Below the pieces are notes generated by a model, which ran no database searches, had not been told where the DNA came from, and saw only the letters and a list, made by a program, of their open reading frames with translations. A DNA stretch of 55,617 nucleotides from Streptomyces cinereus (lineage in GTDB: Bacteria; Pseudomonadota; Gammaproteobacteria; Pseudomonadales; Moraxellaceae), in assembly GCA_014647715.1 (NCBI GenBank), contig BMPS01000015.1:1-55617 (forward strand), in the 5' to 3' direction. The translations under genes were made by a program, and so were the position numbers. Numbering within the stretch: the first letter of the stretch is position 1; every line of letters starts with the position of its first letter. Below, in pieces: positions 52,497 to 55,617 of the stretch.

Positions 52497-54341
52497 TTAT
52501 AGCAAATAGTTTGGTTTATAGTTGGCTTTGAGCCAATCGGTGGTATCTTGACTAGACATGGGTTTACCAAAACCAAAGCCTTGAATCAAGTCACAACCAA
52601 GGCTACGCAAATATTCGATTTCTTCACAGTTAGACACCCCCTCAGCCAAGGCCTTCATGAATAGCGAATGCGCCATCTCAATCACTGATTTGACAATCAC
52701 TTGTTTTTTTGAGTCTTGTAAAATATCTGTGATAAATAAGCGGTCAATTTTGAGCACATCAATCGGATATTTAATCAAATATTGCATCGCGGCAAAGCCT
52801 GTACCAAAGTCATCAATCGATATGGTAAAACCATACTGGCGCAGTTTTGATAGCATCGCTTGCGCTTTAAATTCATCATGAATTTCGCAGACTTCGGTGA
52901 TTTCAAAACTGATTAGTTGCGCAAGCCAACTATACTGCTGTATCGTCCCTTCAATAAACTCAATAAATTTGTCACTAATCAATTGGCGAGTATCAATATT
53001 GATACAGATGAGGCAGTTATAGCCCATCTCACGCCATGTCAAAATCTGCTCAATACAAGCTAAAACAATTTTTTCAAATAGCGGCTGCGATGACTTATCG
53101 AGCACTTCCGCCAAAAAATCGTTGGGATAGAGGAGTCCAAGGGTGGGATGCTCCCAGCGCACCAGTGCTTCAAACATCGGCAAGTCGGGCTGTGCAAACT
53201 CTAACTTAGGCTGAAAGTGAGGCAAAATTTGCTGTTTTAATAACGCATTTTTAAAGGCACTGAGCAAATGAATGTCTTTAAAATTGCCTTTTTGCTGGTT
53301 GGCATCATACCAAATACAATCTTCATCACTGATGAGCCGCGCATGTTTTAACGCCGTGTCTGCTTGTAATAGCAATGTCTGAGCATCTTGGGTATGAGTG
53401 GGGAAAATCGAGGCGCCAATCGACAACCTTAAATAAATTGATTGGTTATCAATGCTAAAAGGTAAGTCAAATAACTGTTTGAGCGCTGCCACGTAGTGAT
53501 GCGCGGCATCAAGGTGTTGTACCGAAATCATCGCCGCAAAACTATCACCCCCAAACCGCGAAAAAGTGACTAAACTGGCACCCGAAATTTTTAAGGATTT
53601 TACCCGTTTGACAAAACCTTGAATCAGCGTATTGGTATTTTCAATGCCAAGGCTGATGTTAAAAGACTGCAATTTATCAATATTGATGCGTAGCAATACC
53701 CCCATACACTCGCGCTGATTATCAGCTGCCTGGTAATAGTCAATACAGCTTTTTAACTTGTCATAAAAGCTATCGTAATTGGGCAGACCCGTTAATTCAT
53801 CATAATTGTAGAGATGTAAGGTGTGGCTAAGCTGCGCATCTTTTTTGGTTAAATTGGTGAGTAGCCCTACATACACCACTCGGTTGTCATCGACTTCACA
53901 CACGGAGATATCTAGCCAAACCGCCACTTCAGGTGAATTGTGATAAGAAAGCACTAAATTGGTCGAAATTGATTGTCGATTATCCAGTTTGGTAATGATG
54001 GCGGCAATCGCTTGCTGTAAGTGTGGGGCGTAGGTCTTATACGGATAAAAATAAAACGGGCTACCTATCACCTGATCGCGTGGCAAGGCGGTAATGTTTA
54101 AAAATTGCTGATTGACACAGATAAAACGTAGCTGTTCATCAAGCATAAAAATGCCATCATGGATTTTTGAAAAAACCGAGGCAAACACCGCATTTTGATG
54201 TTCAGGCGAAATTTGTTTGTCAAAAAAATGGCTATCGACAATAAACCCATACTCACTTAACTCATCATGACGAAACTTGTTAGCACCCGTAAAGCGATCA
54301 CGAGGGTCTATCGGCATGACTGGATCATTATTCGATGACAT
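52497..54341 (-). CDS. PAS-GGDEF-EAL protein, probable c-di-GMP phosphodiesterase
   Basis: 614 residues, no membrane segment. A PAS domain (about 50-165), a GGDEF domain (about 172-345, LYNYDELTGLPN) and an EAL domain (about 355-605). The GGDEF motif reads RFGGDSF (262-268), with Ser in place of the catalytic Glu, so the cyclase should be inactive; it may still bind GTP. The EAL part keeps FEALVRWEHP (390-399), the Asn in CINID, EITE, IDDFGTGF, LKIDR, EGVSN and QGFGFGKP, so it should hydrolyse c-di-GMP. It starts two bases after the rsmE stop. PAS ligand unknown. Confidence 0.9.
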   Translation of the reverse strand: MSSNNDPVMPIDPRDRFTGANKFRHDELSEYGFIVDSHFFDKQISPEHQNAVFASVFSKIHDGIFMLDEQLRFICVNQQFLNITALPRDQVIGSPFYFYPYKTYAPHLQQAIAAIITKLDNRQSISTNLVLSYHNSPEVAVWLDISVCEVDDNRVVYVGLLTNLTKKDAQLSHTLHLYNYDELTGLPNYDSFYDKLKSCIDYYQAADNQRECMGVLLRINIDKLQSFNISLGIENTNTLIQGFVKRVKSLKISGASLVTFSRFGGDSFAAMISVQHLDAAHHYVAALKQLFDLPFSIDNQSIYLRLSIGASIFPTHTQDAQTLLLQADTALKHARLISDEDCIWYDANQQKGNFKDIHLLSAFKNALLKQQILPHFQPKLEFAQPDLPMFEALVRWEHPTLGLLYPNDFLAEVLDKSSQPLFEKIVLACIEQILTWREMGYNCLICINIDTRQLISDKFIEFIEGTIQQYSWLAQLISFEITEVCEIHDEFKAQAMLSKLRQYGFTISIDDFGTGFAAMQYLIKYPIDVLKIDRLFITDILQDSKKQVIVKSVIEMAHSLFMKALAEGVSNCEEIEYLRSLGCDLIQGFGFGKPMSSQDTTDWLKANYKPNYLL

Positions 54342-54343
54342 GA

Positions 54344-55213
54344 TTATTCCTGTGCAAGGGTCAAAGTTTGATGTAGCGTTAACAATGAAGACAATGCGAC
54401 GACAGGGGCTGTCTCAGTTCGTAGCACACGCTCGCCAATTTGCCAAGGCATAAAACCTCGCTCGATAGCTTGCGTTATTTCTTGCTCTGAAAACCCACCT
54501 TCGGCGCCAATGAGTAACCAAAATTGGGCTAAAGAACACTGTCTAAACTGGTTTGTTATATGGGGTAGTGGGTTGGGATATGGGGTACAGGGCGTGATGG
54601 GTTCAATATCTTTATGCTCAATGTCTTTACCTTCAATTTGATTACAAGATGTCACTACGCCACTGTCGTCAGGAGGAACGGCTAAAATTAATTTGGTCAC
54701 GGTGTTAGAAATGGGCACGCCTGCTGGCTCATCAATCCAGTCGCTAAAAGCTTTTGGTGCCAGTAAGTTTGGCACGATATTAAGCCCACATTGCTCACAA
54801 GCCGATACCGCAACCTGCTGCCAATGGGCGAGCTTTTTATCGGCTTGGTCTGCTTTTAGGCGTACTTCGCCATGTTGGCTTGTGAGCAGTTGAATCGATG
54901 ACACCCCAAGCTCTGTGGCTTTTTGAATCGCATAATCCATGCGCTCGCCACGGCTCATAACCAAGGCAATGTTGACAGTAAATGGTAAATCTCGATTGAT
55001 GGGATTAAAATCGTTGATGGTAACGAGCGCTTGTTTTTTAGTGATGTCCGTTAAAGTGACGGTATATTCACCACCTTGCCCATCAAAAAACAACGATTGC
55101 TCGCCGATACTTGCTCTTAACACTTTACACCAATGATGAAAAATATCTTCGGTCAAAGGCACAGTGCTGCCAACTTGTAGCAAATTTGGTTGGTTATAAA
55201 AAAATCTACGCAT
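54344..55213 (-). CDS. rsmE: 16S rRNA (uracil-1498-N3)-methyltransferase
   Basis: 289 residues against about 243 in E. coli. The SPOUT-class knot motifs LLIGAEGGFSEQEI and LGERVLRTETAP-type sequence (IGERVLRTETAPV) are present, with MRRFFYN at the start and an N-terminal PUA-like domain (HHWCKVLR). An insert of about 40 residues at 178-220, rich in Pro, Asp and Ile and with a DIEHKDIE repeat, precedes the SAM-binding end and explains the length. It is co-transcribed with the EAL-protein gene downstream. Confidence 0.95.
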   Translation of the reverse strand: MRRFFYNQPNLLQVGSTVPLTEDIFHHWCKVLRASIGEQSLFFDGQGGEYTVTLTDITKKQALVTINDFNPINRDLPFTVNIALVMSRGERMDYAIQKATELGVSSIQLLTSQHGEVRLKADQADKKLAHWQQVAVSACEQCGLNIVPNLLAPKAFSDWIDEPAGVPISNTVTKLILAVPPDDSGVVTSCNQIEGKDIEHKDIEPITPCTPYPNPLPHITNQFRQCSLAQFWLLIGAEGGFSEQEITQAIERGFMPWQIGERVLRTETAPVVALSSLLTLHQTLTLAQE

Positions 55214-55434
55214 AAATCATCTAAGTAAGTTTCACGATTAAGTTAAGTTGGTTAAAATGCCTACAAAAGTTAAATATTTTTTTGACGATAATCTCATTGA
55301 TTATACGGTAAATATTAGCAATGTAGGCATAAGGTGTGAATTTTAATACAATTTTTTAGAATACTGTAAGACTTGAACGTTTGTAACAAATCTTAACATT
55401 TGAAAAGGGATAATAATAACAAACATTTATTTAC
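55214..55434. other. Intergenic region upstream of rsmE
   Basis: 221 AT-rich bases. It holds the inverted repeat ATGCCTACA (55257-55265) and TGTAGGCAT (55322-55330), and an unlikely 29-codon frame. No RNA gene or good promoter was recognised. The rsmE promoter should be here. Confidence 0.4.
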
Positions 55435-55617
55435 GAGACCTTTGCACGAAACAGCCCCTTTGCTCGAAGCATACCACCAAACCGAAAAAAAACAAAGAAT
55501 GGCAATGAAATAAGCAAAACAATGGCTAAATCATGGATAAAATCTCCAAATGGTTGTTAAATTTGTGTCTATTGGCTGAGCTTACTAACCAACAGACACA
55601 ATAACCCTAGGCGAGTC
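55435..55617 (+). mobile_element. Left end of a second IS5-family-like element (cut by window edge)
   Basis: GAGACCTTTGCACGAAAC at 55435-55452 resembles the GAGAC-TTTGCA terminal repeats of IS1031-type IS5 elements. The following 165 bases hold no clear transposase frame on either strand. A hairpin lies at 55564-55600 (TGTGTCTATTGG with CCAACAGACACA). The end differs from the one at 113-123, so the two elements are of different kinds. The call rests on the terminal repeat alone. Confidence 0.45.

Noticed and set aside
55257-55346. 29-codon open frame upstream of rsmE
   Set aside because: No ribosome binding site, low-complexity AT-rich codons, and it merely spans an inverted repeat. Not supported as a gene.

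Overview
This 55.6 kb window looks like ordinary chromosome of a gammaproteobacterium of the family Moraxellaceae, most likely Moraxella or Faucicola (M. osloensis-like) or a close Psychrobacter/Acinetobacter relative. The assignment is inference. It rests on moderate-to-low GC content, on housekeeping genes of gammaproteobacterial type, on a MesD/MesX methionine synthase as known from Acinetobacter, on paired FadE-type acyl-CoA dehydrogenases, and on a RegB/RegA-like redox pair. IS5-family sequence lies at both ends: the tail of one transposase at 1-123 and a terminal-repeat-like end from 55435. I see no prophage, CRISPR array, rRNA operon or recognisable defence island.

Layout. 1-7.0 kb: IS remnant, lipoprotein esterase, gabD, pncB, and a methionine operon mesX-mesD-flavin reductase whose leader carries a MetR-like dyad and a terminator-like hairpin. 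7.4-15.2 kb: PQQ membrane dehydrogenase, photolyase with a hexanucleotide tract, an orphan TonB-like protein, a FadL-type porin with a long helical insert, and infA. 15.3-21.2 kb: truA, type I asparaginase, ybeY, ybeZ, an elongator tRNA-Met and putP. 21.4-27.4 kb: trmB, a DUF2628 protein with a pilin-like tail, htpG, ispH and gmk. 27.5-33.7 kb: a LysR regulator divergent from a five-gene catabolic cluster (ACAD11-like dehydrogenase, APH-like kinase, variant histidine phosphatase, two tandem SDRs). This resembles the phosphorylation-elimination route for 4-hydroxyacyl-CoAs. 33.8-36.2 kb: redox sensor kinase and regulator, and a cold-shock gene with a long leader. 36.5-42.0 kb: a six-gene run otsB-otsA-ACAD-like-PIG-L-methyltransferase-glycosyltransferase, whose last four genes have no known product. 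42.1-48.6 kb: zinc alcohol dehydrogenase, clpB, a DUF2335 pair behind a palindrome, dcd, and a small acidic protein. 48.6-55.2 kb: two FadE-type dehydrogenases, an EAL protein with a degenerate GGDEF motif, and rsmE.

How the parts fit together. Fatty-acid use is a theme (FadL, two FadE-type enzymes, the 4-hydroxyacyl cluster). Stress and protein quality control is another: htpG and clpB both have sigma-32-like promoters, and trehalose synthesis, a cold-shock protein and a photolyase are present. A structural theme not tied to any gene is a set of about ten short tandem duplications (units of 12-23 bp) lying against start or stop codons. The best candidates for undescribed biology are the ACAD/PIG-L/MT/GT2 cluster joined to otsBA, the hydroxyacyl cluster with its variant phosphatase, the mesX leader, and the DUF2628-pilin chimera.
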